A stretch of 64,000 nucleotides of DNA from Mesostigma viride. Its lineage: Eukaryota > Streptophyta > Mesostigmatophyceae > Mesostigmatales > Mesostigmataceae. This document shows positions 1 through 11,550 of this stretch, piece after piece; the first letter of the stretch is position 1; each line of letters starts with the position of its first letter. The position numbers and the translations under genes were made by a program. Under the pieces are notes generated by a model. That model was not told the DNA's origin. It was given only the letters and a program-made list of their open reading frames with translations, and searched no databases. The stretch lies in NCBI GenBank assembly GCA_009746045.1, contig RPFO01000448.1, positions 3,429,049-3,493,048 of the forward strand, read 5' to 3'.

Positions 1-520
1 GGGGTGTTTGGGTGGTGGGGTAGAAGACATTGTATAGTATTTGGGGGGGGGGTATAAGACATTGTATAGTATTTGGGGGGGTGGGGTGGGGCATAAGACA
101 TTGTATAGTATTTGGGGGGGGGGGTAGAAGACATGGTATAGTATTTGGGGAGGGGGGGTTAGCAGACATTGTATAGTATTTGAGGGGGGGGGGGAAAGAA
201 GACATTGCATAGTATTTGGGGGGGGGGGGTAGAAGACATTGTATAGTATTTGGGGAGGGGGGGTAGAAGACATTGTATAGTATTTGGGCGGAGGGGGTGT
301 AGAAGACATTGTATACTATTTGGGGGGGGGGGGGTAGAAGACATTGTATGTATTGGGGGGGGGGGGGGGTAGAAGACATTGTATATAGTATTTGTGTGTG
401 TGGGGGAGGTAGAAGACATTGTATAGTATTGGGGCGGCGGGGGGGGGGGGGGGGGGTAGAAGACATTGTATAGTATTGGGGGGGGGGGGGGGGGGGGCGG
501 AGGGACGCAGTGAGGGTTGG
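1..520. repeat. G-rich ~30 bp minisatellite
   Basis: About 13 tandem units share the core GTAGAAGACATTGTATAGTA followed by TTTG and a run of 7-20 G. The G runs vary in length between units and the core is well conserved. The array lies downstream of the last SPT6 exon I can identify, so it is probably intronic; open frames through it are repeat artefacts. Confidence 0.9.
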
Positions 521-735
521 GATGGGCGGTTTGTGGTTTGTGGTTTGTGGTTTGTGGTTTGTGGTTTGTGGTTTGTGGTTTGTGGTTTGTGGTTTGTGGT
601 TTGTGGTTTGTGGTTTGTGGTTTGTGGTTTGTGGTTTGTGGTTTGTGGTTTGTGGTTTGTGGTTTGTGGTTTGTGGTTTGTGGTTTGTGGTTTGTGGTTT
701 GTGGTTTGCGGTTTGCGGTTTGTGGTTTGTTGTTG
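521..735. repeat. Heptanucleotide (GGTTTGT)n array
   Basis: About 29 near-perfect copies of a 7 bp unit with a few G-to-C variants at the right end. The unit resembles plant telomere repeats in length and G/T bias, but it lacks the GGG core. Confidence 0.9.
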
Positions 736-1169
736 TGAGTTTTGGGTTGTGGTGGGGTGGGGTGGCGTGGAGGTGGGGTGGGTAACCATGGTGGGTGACG
801 TGGTAGGGAGGAGAGGGCATGGAAGGTGGGGTGGGGGTGGGGGGTGGGGGGTGAAGAGAGATGCGGTAAAAAAGACACACGCATGCACACATGACGAATG
901 CAAGTCAACGAGAACCACGTTAACCACAACGAGAAATGATAGTAGTATTAAAATAATAGACGTCATGGGAACCCATCCATTGGCCAGGGTCTCCTGACCA
1001 CGGCTTGATTTGACATGGGACCACAATCGACGGCTCAACAATAGACACTGTCATGGCACCTGCGGCTGGATACCCATGCCGCTGCCGGTCCTCTACCCCT
1101 CAACCTATACTATCAAGGAGACGACTATAGTATGCCAATATAGTAGACCCATAAAGCAACAACCACCCC

Positions 1170-4100
1170 TTCAGCGCGCCCGTGTTCATCCTCCTCTTCT
1201 TCCACCACAAAACCCTCCATCTCCTGCTATAGTGTACATGTATACTATGTATGTATAGTACACTCACACGTGCCCATCCTCCTCATCTCCTTCCACGATG
1301 AAACCCTCCATCTCGTCCTCCTCCTCGTCCTCGTCGTCCTCCTCTTCCTCCTCCTGAGGCGCCTCGTGGGGCTCGTCCGCCAGGCCTGGGGTTGGAACAC
1401 CCGTGTAGCAACACACCGGCCACCAGGCACCAGGCATCAGGCATCCATCATTCGTGTGAGCAGCCATCGCCGGACTAAAGACACAAGGTTTTAGTTCTTT
1501 CGGAGCTGCCATCGCCGGATCAGCCATGAAACCAGCAGCTCTCCAGGCACAGACCAACTTTACAAAAATTATTAAACAAGTGATTTCTTCCATAAGTAGG
1601 ACATAAACATTGAAAATGTTATGTTTTGGGAATGAGACAAGCGAAAACAACATATATTAATCACCGATAACAACTAGAACGCCGACATGGGAAGCCCATT
1701 GAACCGAGGTGCAGCAAAGGACCATCCAGCGGACTTCTCTCTATCCAGCAAAGTGTGACAAATGAAATTGCCCAACCAAATGGGCGGTTGCCTTGGCTTC
1801 CCACGCGTAGAGGAAGCGGGCGCATGAGTACACACAGCCCAAGAAGCGCGCCCCTCTATCCCTCTCTATCCTCTCTATGCCTTGGGCTACATGCAAAAAA
1901 AAAAAGCTAGATGCCCCAAAAATGCCACCACTAGATGCCGAAAATGCCATCGACTACCCACACCTCGCATCCCTCCCTCCGGCAAACAACACCAGACTTT
2001 CAAACACAAGAGTGCCAGGACATACAGTAGCTCTGGGTGACTCAGACGAGCAGCTGGTTTCCACCAGGGCTCCATGCGCAGAGGGCCACAGCGTCGTGCC
2101 CCAGCCACTACTGCTCAACCAAGTGTCATCCGACCCCAACACACCTTTTACTTTACTGTACTGACCCACCTACCAAGGTGCCAAAAGCACCAGGCTGTGC
2201 TGCCCCACCCACTACTAACCACACCACGCCATACTTCACAGACCCACCCGCAATCATCCTCCCCAACCAAGCTCTACTATATAAACCACCATACTACACC
2301 ATCCAACCAAACCAACGGTACTGCCCCCACCCACCATCATCCAGCCCACCCGCATCCTCCCCGATACGACCTTGCGACATCATCCATGATACCAAATCAT
2401 CCAACCCATTCCACGGTACCGCCCCTCTACCATGGGCCATCAATTACGGCACCGCCCCACCTATTATCACCGCACCCACCGTCATCCTCCCCAAACAGCG
2501 ACTGCTTCAGCTTCTCTTCAGCGGTGCGGCCGCCCTTGCCCTTGCGCACGCTGGGCCCCGCGACGTCGTCCTCGATGTCCTCCAGGTGGCCCGACCCGGC
2601 CACAGCCGCCGCTTTCTTGAGGCGTTTGAGCCGGCCGCCCATTGACTAAAAATAGCATCCAGGTTTTCCAGATGGGGAGCAGGAGAAATGAAATACCAAG
2701 GGGGCAACGAGGGGGCGGGAAGGGATTATGATTAAACAGGAACTTGAAAGGAAACAGAGGGCAAAAAAACACAAAGAACTAAGGCAACCCTGACTTTCAT
2801 TGTCATACAGCGGCGGACTCATCTTCCCAATGTTCCAGGGCTTCCAATGTTCCAGGGCCATGGAGAAGAATGCTGTATGCGTTGCCATACGACATACCAC
2901 ATATGGCTTGGGAATAAAAAGGTAAAATGCGTCAATACACGACAAAACTGTCAACATATAACCTCATAAGGGTTTAAGAAGCAGGCAAGGTACCCACAGC
3001 GCCGACTTTTCAACGACTTTTCAACCATGACAGAACACAGCAACATTATTGGAAGCCACGAGCGGGCACAAGAGTACTGGAAGCCAAGAGACGACATGGT
3101 TGCAAGCAAACCCATTTGCCTTGCCAAACTGCAGCAGAGATGCCCCAAAACAGAGCTGTGATAGGTGGCTTCATCTATCGCAAACATAAAGATTGTCTCC
3201 TTGATAAAGAGGCAGGATCCCGTGAGAAGTTGGGGTGTACTGCAGTCTACGCCCAAGCAAGCGGACACCATGGATAGGGGAAGCCGACCCCATAGAAAGG
3301 CGTGAGAGGGATCACCCGCGTGCAGCGTAGTACTTACGTTCGCTTAATATGTCGGTTGGTTACAGTGAGCACAAGAGGGGTCACCCCTCGTGAAACGTAG
3401 GTAAGAAGGATGGGTGTCAGGGACCCTACACCATGTGCCAGGTACGTGGATACAGGCTCGATGCGATACAATCTCTTGCACTGCACTGCTATACAGTGAC
3501 CCTTGAATGTAATCCACCCGGTGACGGCCCACCAAAAGATGCTATTGTTTTAATACACCAGGCTCCAGTGGATCAAGATGCATTAAGATGCATTCTTACA
3601 GCATGCACCCACATCGTCACCCGCTCTCCAAGCCCCCATGCCAACCGAAACGAGAAGATTGCAGACGTCGGGCCCCACGTGGGACAAACACTCGTACCTC
3701 GCGAGGGATGTCGTCGTCCTCGTCCTCGTCAGAGAGACGACGCTTACTTTTCTTCTTTTTCGATTTCTTCTTCCTCTTTCTGCCTTCCTCATCGGACCCC
3801 TCCGACTGATCGCTTTCAGAACCACCTTCTTCCTCTTCCTCCTCCTCCTCCTCCTCCTCCTCCTCATCGACGATGAAACCGTCCTTCTCGAACTCATCTA
3901 GGCCCTCCTCTGCACGCACGGAAACCACACACCCTCAATTATGTCAGATAAAACATACGAATTTCGCGAAGGTATTCAGGAACTAGAATTACAAACACCA
4001 GAAACGCTGCTTACCCTCTTCTTCGCTTTCGGACCCCGAGTCTGAGGCCTTGTCATCAATAGCTCCTTCCTCCTCCTCCTCTTGGGCTTCGACTTCCTCC

Positions 4101-4273
4101 TCCTCGCCCTCCTCTGCTCCCACATCTTCTTCTGCAATCTCCGACATACGAATAGCACGCGTAAGAAACGACGGCCCTGGAACTCGAAGCTACAACGGTA
4201 GCACCCAAATCAGAAGAATTGTGCACTACCCTAGACCACAACATAAGCAAAAGCACTAACCTTCTGAGCTCAT
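1170..4273 (-). CDS. SPT6: SPT6 transcription elongation factor, amino-terminal exons (partial)
   Basis: SPT6 is a histone chaperone and elongation factor that travels with RNA polymerase II. I assemble phase-compatible minus-strand exons: 4273-4261 (ATG, MSSE), 4131-4015, 3909-3698, 2645-2480, 1385-about 1270, and a possible sixth at 1223-about 1170. Introns 1-5 start GTTAGT, GTAAGC, GTACGA, GTGGGT and GTGTGA, and the acceptors are CAG or TAG. Family hallmarks are present in order: an acidic start, the segment LDEFEKDGFIVDEEE, a Lys-rich stretch, GRLKRLKKA, GRTAEEKLKQSLFG and DEMEGFIVE. Only the acidic amino-terminal region is here; the helix-hairpin-helix, YqgF, S1 and SH2 domains must lie beyond position 1. 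The usual LDEDDYELL block is not seen between exons 3 and 4, so one exon may be missed. The exact end of exon 6 is not resolved. Confidence 0.82.
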
Positions 4274-4670
4274 CTTGAAGGGAAGCTCGACTTTTTGCTG
4301 CGTTTAAATTACATTAGAATACGGAGACATAACTGCCTATGATATATATCAACAGATCAAATTCTATTGTTGAAGGTTTAAACGCACGGCGCCATAGCTG
4401 TCCTAGTGCCACACCAGCTGAAGATAGTTTGCACTCACGCGAAAAGTCTGCAAGTTTATGATGGCAGGTCTATGCTGTTCTATGACTCCTGGGGTCGGCG
4501 TTTAATATGGTTAGATATCGGCTGCGCTCTGAGAGGCAACTCCGCCCAAGGTACTTGAATGCCTAGTAGGTACAAATGCCTGTAGAATCTTTAAATTGTG
4601 GATTGGAAATAATGTACGACATAAAACTATAGTACCACCAACCATACTAAATATATCCGGCCCTCGGTCA
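4274..4670. other. Upstream region of SPT6
   Basis: No gene is visible. The stretch upstream of the SPT6 ATG on the minus strand is moderately AT-rich and presumably holds the promoter and 5' UTR. I see no confident TATA box. Confidence 0.4.
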
Positions 4671-4680
4671 CTATAGATTC

Positions 4681-4752
4681 TCGCTGCCCATGTGTGCGGC
4701 GTTGTTGTTGTTGTCGTTGTTGTTGTGGCCCACGCCGCACATGGGCAGCAGA
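4681..4752. repeat. Inverted repeat (hairpin)
   Basis: CTGCCCATGTGTGCGGCG pairs with CGCCGCACATGGGCAG across a short GTT-rich loop. The arm motif recurs at 18.3-18.5 kb (CTGCTGCCCATGTGC and variants), so it is a dispersed family. Confidence 0.7.
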
Positions 4753-4799
4753 TGCACATGTGCGGCGTGGGGGACACCAACGACGACGACAGAAAACTA

Positions 4800-5870
4800 G
4801 ATTCAGTTCAGTTATGGTGATTGTATGAATCTAGATACGGCTTAGCGCTCACCTCCCGGATCGAGCCTTGGTACGTATACAACGGTCCGACTGGCACGAT
4901 GGAGAGGCCTCCAGTTCATCACATTGCGGGCGACCTCCGAGTCCGGCAGTGGCCCACATGCCGTACCGACGAGACCTTCATCTCGAGCTCCTCGGCCCTC
5001 ACGCTGCCGGCAGCTGTCACCTGCATGCAAGACGCCCCGCCCGAGACTCTCGGCATGATTTTTCCCATGCAATATCACGCCCTCCATTCGCAGCAAGGCC
5101 CGTCCGTCTCCTCCAATATGGCCGACTGAGTGCGGGCTGTGCCGTTACAGGAGATCGGATGTCCGGGTGATGGCAGGCAGTGCCTACCCATCCCACCGCA
5201 CGCACCACGTCCAGCAATGATATTTCCATTGAATCCGCCGTTGCTGGGCCCCGGGCTACTGCGTACATTTCCTCAATCGCTCCATAGCCTCCTCCATCAA
5301 TGGTCGGTGCCTCGCTCCTTGCGGCCCCTCCCCCACGCCGGATATCCATATTGCGGGTATTTCCTCGTAAATGGTGGGAGAGCGATCGCAGCAATGGTGC
5401 TCACCACTAGACACTCCCGGCCAGCTAGGCTAGAAACACCGACACGCCCTGATCAAGCATGCTGTTTCCGGCCCCACCGTCTAGGTCATCTAGTCGCTCT
5501 ACACGTAAGCCAGCCATAATTTCAATGCACACGGATACACATTTCCATCACCATTCATATTCATCATCCTGCACGACTCGAACACGCGGACAAGATAACG
5601 GCAGGCTCGAGCTACCATGGTCCGGATTCTCCCGATTTCTGGCCTGCGCTGGTTGTCTCCTTGATATTGGCAATCAAGGTCTTCACCTCACATATACGCT
5701 ACCGGCTACCACCATACCGGCCATGAGCCCTTGCTGCACCACACGATGTGTGCGGCCCTGAATTAAAGTACACTGCAGGACTAGGAACCACCCGAAATAA
5801 TTACATCAGGGTCTCTAATGGCCTCGGCGTCACATCTTGCGAACGTTGTCACTGTCGGTTGGCAGTTGCC
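4800..5870. other. No gene recognised
   Basis: Open frames on both strands overlap here but none gives a recognisable protein or a consistent intron structure. The segment is GC-richer than its flanks. Confidence 0.4.
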
Positions 5871-6725
5871 AGTTAATTAATTAATTAATTAAAATCATAG
5901 CTCCGTTGGGAGCATATGTAACACATAGCCCTGAGAAAGGGGCATCTATGGGTTTGTAATATGTCAATCAGGGCTACAACCTGCAGGTGGAGGATGTACA
6001 ACTGTCACCTGCTCTGGGTGCACAAGGTGCACCTGCACCGCCATGATGGTTCATGCCTCCTTATCAAGCACAGGCACCCAGGGGGGGCTTGAGGAGAGGG
6101 CCTAGAAGGCCTGCATGACATATGGGGTGGAGGGTATGTGGCTAGGCTATAGCTGGTGTACACATGGCATCTCAGCAGAGAGTAACTCCTTGCATAGGCA
6201 TCGCATGGCTAAATTCTTAATGCATCATCCATGGGAGGTCCCATTGTAGGCTGGGCGCGGCTAAATACTGAAAGCAACATCCATGGGGGCCATTATGGGC
6301 GCACATGCGCGTGGGCCACTTGCAAAGGCTAAGCCTATCTAATCTACACTACTGGTATATTCCCTAGTCTGGGGTGGCAGGAGGGGCCTGCCAGGGCTTG
6401 TGGTCAACGTGGATGACCGCCCCCCTCCAGTATACCGGCTTCCCCCCTGCACGCTGCCGGAGCTGAAGGTAGGTCGGCCATAGCTCGCGTCGCCGCTGTT
6501 GCTGGGCCAGGGTCAAGTCGTCGTCCAGCGTGAAGCGAGTCTCCGCGAGCTTCTTGCGGCATTTAAGGAACGCCAGCTTGTCCGTCATGTACTTAAAGGT
6601 GAGGAGCACGGGTGCCGGGCCAGCCTTCCCCCGCGCGCGGGGGAGGCGGACAGCCGACATGTCCAGCTCACCAGTGAGTAACATGGGGGCAAGAATGGCG
6701 CGCTTAACTGCCTCAAGGAGGTTGC
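5871..6725 (-). mobile_element. Non-autonomous LINE family B, copy 1
   Basis: On the minus strand an ORF1-like fragment (6684-6364) is followed directly by about 490 bp of non-coding sequence ending in a (TTAA)n tail. The terminus contains CTCCCAACGGAG, close to the 3' terminus of the RT-encoding LINEs in this window. A second copy at 33.0-35.4 kb has the same layout with no RT between, which suggests an internally deleted family mobilised in trans. Confidence 0.6.
6364..6684 (-). pseudogene. LINE ORF1-like carboxy-terminal domain fragment
   Basis: The 106-residue frame contains LLTFKYMTDKLAFLKCRKKL followed by DDDLTLAQQQRRRELWP and a Trp-Arg-Gly-Ala block. This layout matches the carboxy-terminal region of L1-type ORF1 proteins, in which a '(Y)TDK..(V/F)L' segment is followed by 'DL(T/S)...R..L.P'. 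A related but shifted frame occurs at 35277-34975. In the family this domain binds RNA. The fragment has no amino-terminal coiled coil and is probably non-functional. Confidence 0.5.
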
Positions 6726-6929
6726 CAGTTGCTGTTGGTGTTGCATGGTGAGGGTTGCAGATGTTATAGGAACAGCTGGTCCAATGTTGCTATATGCATG
6801 CAGTTACTCTTGCCATTATGTGTCTCCATGGGCCTCCATGTGGTTCCACCTCGACCGGCTCGGCGGCCGGCGGCACTGCACGGGGCACCCCGGTGGAGCA
6901 CACTGGGGACGGAACGGCGCCGGTAAGCC

Positions 6930-8843
6930 TTGACCGACCTGGTTGGCCCACAATGTTTCCTTGACAGGTGGGGCTCGCGCCCCCCCGCCGCCGCTTCACC
7001 CCGAGACGGCCGCCCGTCTCGGGGTTGCAGGACCCCCGCCGCCTCCGGCGCCCCCCTCCTCGGCCGCGGACTACCAACCAAGTCCCCGCCTTGCAGGAGG
7101 GCTGCCTTGCCAGGTGCCAACGACGCCGTCCACCCCTTCACTTTGAAGGAATTGGACGGCGCCCTTGCTCGCCTGCGGTACGACACGGCGGTCGGTGCCG
7201 ACCACCTTTCTGCTGAGCTGTTGAAGACCCCTGACCTAGCGCGGTGAGGGATCTCTGCTGGCATTCTGCAACCGTGTAGTCCTGCTCTCTGACGAGCCTC
7301 CGCCTGCTGAGTGGCATGCAGACGGCCATCCGCGCCACGCTGTACAAGAAGGGCTCTGCTGCTGACCCCGGTAACTATCGGGGTGTCTGCCTCCACAGCG
7401 CCGCGCTGAAGGTCTTCATGCGCATGATGCTGCACAGGCCCCGCGCCGTGTTGGATCCACACCTGGGTGAGTCTCAGATGGGCCCGCTCCGTCGTGGTCG
7501 TAACACTGTCATGGCTGTGTTTGTCGCGCGCCGGTTGATGGAGGAGGTGCGTCGCCTTTGCCCTGACAGTTTGCCGCTGGTCTTCATTTTTGTTTACTAT
7601 ATCATGGCCTCTGACACGGTCCTCTGGGAGGCTCCTTGGGCCATCCTAGCTCTGGATCGGGTGCCACGAGCACGTTTATTGCTGCCATTCGTCGACTGTA
7701 TGATGAGGGCTCACAGGCAGTAGTGCGGACTGCGGAAGGCACCACCCCACCATTCCCCCTTCACCACGGGGTGTGGCAAGGTTGTGTCTTGTCCCCATAC
7801 CTGTTCATTATTGTCGTGGATCACGTCATGCGCCGGGCACGTGCGCGCTTTACTGCTCTTAAGGGGTTCGAGCCAGGCTTGGACATCCTTAACGAGCGCG
7901 AGCACGGCGGGGTTAGCACTGGCTACCGCCTGGCCGGCCCGATTTATGCGGACGACACGTACCACCCTCATCGCGCGCCCGGCCTGAGCACATTCAGCCC
8001 TGGCTGGACTGTCTGGGCCTGAAGGCTCGAGGGCGGTGGGGTTCAGGAGATTAGTGTCAAACTGAGGCGATGGTGATTGGGGCCTCCAGTTGCCCACCGC
8101 TGCCGCGCCTGCTCGACGGGACGTACGGAGGTCCCGTTCCGCGATCGCTTCAAACTGTTGGGGAGCATGCTCCCTGACCCGACACCGCCGACGATGTGGA
8201 CATCCGCATCGGCCTGGCCCAGGCAATGCAACACCTGCTGGCGCTCGAAGGGCCTGGGCGAGCACCGCAAGCGCATGCTCTTCAAGGTCCTCGTCCTCAC
8301 GGTGCTCACGTATGGCGCCGAGGCGTACGTGGACACTCACAGAAACACTGGCAGCTAAACTAGATGACTTGGTTTACAGGCCTGCTACGACAGGTCCTGA
8401 ACGTAGGGTTATCCAAGCTATACATGTCATTAGAGTCTTTGTATCAGGGTATGCCTCGTATTTCGGACGAGATTAGGCAGCGTAGGATACCATTTGTAGG
8501 ACATCTTGCTCGCACCAGGGCTCCATGTCGACACCACGCCCTTGGTCTGACCGGCCCCCAGCGGCTTGGCCAGCCAGGGCGGCATATTTTGACCTGGCCT
8601 GGCCCCAAGGACATTCCTTAAATGGTAGGGAAACATGCCACGAACTACACCCAGATGTTGCTGGCCGACCTAGTGGTCCCAGCCCAGTTTGAACACCGCA
8701 TCCACTCTCTCTCCCTTCTTTGGACTGCCATGCAGGTACAAGACGCGGTGGCAGAAGATTGTCAAGGCTCACACGCCAGCCCCTACGTGGGCAAGCCACC
8801 TCCCCCCAAGCGGGGGAGGCGTCTTGATGAGTTATGTAGTTAG
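6930..8843 (+). pseudogene. LINE reverse transcriptase, copy A1 (broken)
   Basis: Frames at 6930-7247, 7316-7723, 7636-8022, 8077-8358, 8364-8621 and 8622-8843 together cover a LINE RT. The RT start segment FTLKELDGALARLRYDTAVG is followed by GNYRGVCLHSAALKV, then motif C as IYADDT near 7942, then a carboxy-terminal region with RIPFVGHLAR and LGQPGRHILTWPGP. Stops and frameshifts separate the parts. Motif A reads VYYIMASDTV, where the related copy at 34.86 kb has VDYIKAFDTV, so the first catalytic Asp is replaced by Tyr. I call it an inactive non-LTR element; the clade is not determined. Confidence 0.8.
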
Positions 8844-8850
8844 GATTTTC

Positions 8851-9420
8851 TAGGTCCTCGTCCTCACGGTGCTCACGTATGGCGCCGAGGCGTGGACCCT
8901 CCCACCCAAGCTGGCAGCTCGGCTAGACGGCACGGTTTACAGGATGCTCCGCCAGGTCCTTAACGTAGGTTTTTCCGAGCGTCCGTCATCAGAATCTTTG
9001 TATCATGGCATGCCTCGTGTTTCGGACGAGATTAGGCAGCGTAGGATAGCATTTGTAGGACACCTTGCCCGCACCAGCCAGGTCGACACCACCCTCGGTC
9101 TGGCCGGCCCCCAGCGGCTTGGCCAGCCAGGGCGGCACATTCTGACCTGGCCTGGCCCAGAGGACATTCCCAAACGGGTAGGGAAACCTGTCACGAACTA
9201 CGTTCAGATGTTGCTGGACGACCTAGTGGTCCCAGCCCAGTTTGAGCACCGCATCCACTCTCTCTCCCGTCTTTGGACTGTCATGCAGGACAAGACGCGG
9301 TGGAAGAAGATTGTCAAGGCGCACACGCCCGACCCTTTGGGCAAGCCACCTCCCCCCAAGCGGAGGCGGCGTTTTGATGAGTAGTGTAGTTAGGTTTTTC
9401 TAGATAGCTTAGAGTTAGTA
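8851..9420 (+). pseudogene. LINE copy A1b, 5'-truncated RT carboxy-terminal region
   Basis: A second LINE 3' end starts abruptly at GTCCTCGTCCTCACGGTGCT, a sequence also present near 8282, right after the tail of copy A1. The frame 8869-9384 (171 residues) stays open and encodes the region after the RT core: LTYGAEAWTL, RIAFVGHLARTSQ, a Pro/Lys/Arg-rich end PPPPKRRRRFDE and a stop. It is typical 5' truncation by incomplete target-primed reverse transcription. Confidence 0.75.
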
Positions 9421-9665
9421 TAGTTCGATCACGCGGCTTCCTCCACCCCATCCATCATGGAATATGTGCTACATGACCTCCCCACGGCGGCATGTTATAA
9501 TTTAATTTAATTTTTAATTTTCTAGAAGACTAGATAGCTTAACTCTATAGAGTTAGGTTAGTTCGATTACGCGGCTTCCTCCACTCCACCCATCCATCAC
9601 GGCATATGTGCTACATGATCTCCCAAAGGAGGCATGTTATAATTTACTTCAATTTAATGGGCCTC
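9385..9665 (+). repeat. Duplicated LINE 3' UTR and tail
   Basis: Two copies (about 9400-9520 and 9525-9660) share TTCGAT(C/T)ACGCGGCTTCCTCCA, then GTGCTACATGA, and end in an ATTTAATTT-type tail. The same terminus occurs inverted at 33480-33600 and, diverged, at 36590-36670. This defines the 3' end of LINE family A. Confidence 0.75.
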
Positions 9666-9867
9666 TAACCATCCCGCCACCATGCCAGCACCCTCCACCC
9701 CGCTAACCCCCACTCGCCCCACTCCCACGCCTGTTCTCACCCCACCCACAAACATACATTACAGACATCCACATGCCGCTATCCATCCCCCCGTGACTAC
9801 GGACCACTGACTCGCCCCCACACTGAGGTCCCCCACAACACCGTAACACCGCCCTCCTCCCCAAGGA

Positions 9868-11550
9868 CAGGGAGGGAGGGAGGGAGGGAGGGAGGGAGGG
9901 AGGGAGGGAGGGAGGGAGGGAGGGAGGGAGGGAGGGAGGGAGGGAGGGAGGAGGAGGGAGGAGGGAGGGAGGGAGGGAGGAGGGAGGGAGGGAGGGAGGG
10001 AGGGAGGGAGGGAGGGAGGGAGGGAGGGAGGGAGGGAGGGAGGGAGGGAGGGAGGGAGGGAGGGAGGGAGGGAGGGAGGGAGGGAGGGAGGGAGGGAGGG
10101 AGGAGGGAGGGGGAGGGAGGGAGGAGGGAGGGAGGGAGGGAGGGGGAGGGAGGGAGGGAGGGAGGAGGGAGGGAGGGAGGGAGGAGGGAGGGAGGGAGGG
10201 AGGGAGGGAGGGAGGGAGGAGGGAGGAGGGAGGAGGGAGGGAGGGAGGAGGGAGGGAGGGAGGGAGGGAGGGAGGGAGGGAGGGAGGGAGGGAGGGAGGG
10301 AGGGAGGGAGGGAGGGAGGGAGGGAGGAGGGAGGGAGGGAGGGAGGGAGGGAGGGAGGGAGGGAGGAGGGAGGGAGGGAGAGGGAGGGAGGGAGGGAGGG
10401 GGAGGGAGGGAGGGAGGGAGGGAGGGAGGGAGGGAGGGAGGGAGGGAGGGAGGGAGGGAGGGAGGGAGGGAGGAGGGAGGGAGGGAGGAGGGAGGGAGGG
10501 AGGGAGGGAGGGAGGGAGGGAGGGAGGGAGGGAGGAGGGAGGAGGGAGGGAGGGAGGGAGGGAGGGAGGGAGGGAGGAGGGAGGGAGGGAGGAGGGAGGG
10601 AGGGAGGGAGGGAGGGAGGGAGGGAGGGAGGGAGGGAGGGAGGGAGGAGGGAGGGAGGGGGAGGGAGGAGGGAGGGAGGGAGGGAGGGAGGGAGGAGGGA
10701 GGGAGGGAGGGAGGGAGGGAGGGAGGAGGGAGGGAGGGAGGGAGGAGGGAGGGAGGGAGGGAGGGAGGGAGGGAGGAGGAGAGGAGGGAGGGAGGGAGGA
10801 GGGAGGGAGGGAGGGAGGGAGGGAGGGAGGGAGGGAGGAGGGAGGGAGGGAGGGAGGGAGGGAGGAGGGAGGGAGGGAGGGAGGGAGGGAGGGAGGGAGG
10901 GAGGAGGGAGGGAGGGAGGGAGGGAGGAGGAGGGAGGGAGGGAGGGAGGGAGGGAGGGAGGGGGAGGGAGGGAGGGAGGGAGGGAGGGAGGGAGGGAGGG
11001 AGGGAGGGAGGGAGGGAGGGAGGGAGGAGGGAGGGAGGGAGGGAGGGAGGAGAGGAGGGAGGGAGGGAGGGAGGGAGGAGGGAGGGAGGGAGGGAGGGAG
11101 GGAGGGAGGAGGGAGGGAGGGAGGGAGGGAGGGAGGAGGGAGGGAGGGAGGAGAGGAGGGAGGGAGGAGGGAGGGAGGGAGGGAGGAGGGAGGGAGGGAG
11201 GAGGGAGGGGGAGGGAGGGAGGGAGGGAGGGAGGGAGGGAGGGAGGGAGGGAGGGAGGGAGGAGGGAGGGAGGGAGGGAGGGAGGGAGGGAGGAGGGAGG
11301 GAGGGAGGGAGGGAGGGAGGGAGGGAGGGAGGGGGAGGGAGGGAGGGAGGGAGGGAGGGAGGGAGGGAGGAGGGAGGGAGGGAGGGAGGGAGGGAGGGAG
11401 GGAGGGAGGGAGGAGGGAGGGAGGGAGGGAGGGAGGGAGGGAGGGAGGGAGGGAGGGAGGGAGGGAGGGAGGGAGGGAGGGAGGGAGGGAGGGAGGGAGG
11501 GAGGGAGGGAGGGAGGGAGGGAGGGAGGGAGGGACGGAGGGACGGAGGGA
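9868..11550. repeat. (GGGA)n tetranucleotide array, 1.7 kb
   Basis: More than 400 GGGA units are interrupted by GGA or GGGGA length variants that create phase shifts. The plus strand has consecutive G3 tracts throughout and could form many intramolecular G-quadruplexes. The long Pro/Ser/Leu frames on the minus strand are repeat artefacts. Confidence 0.95.

Noticed and set aside
521-735. Interstitial telomere repeat
   Set aside because: The unit GGTTTGT lacks the TTTAGGG or TTAGGG core known for green-plant telomeres.
5017-5394. Minus-strand frame of 125 residues near 5.2 kb
   Set aside because: No motif, no plausible splice partners, overlapping frames on both strands of similar length.
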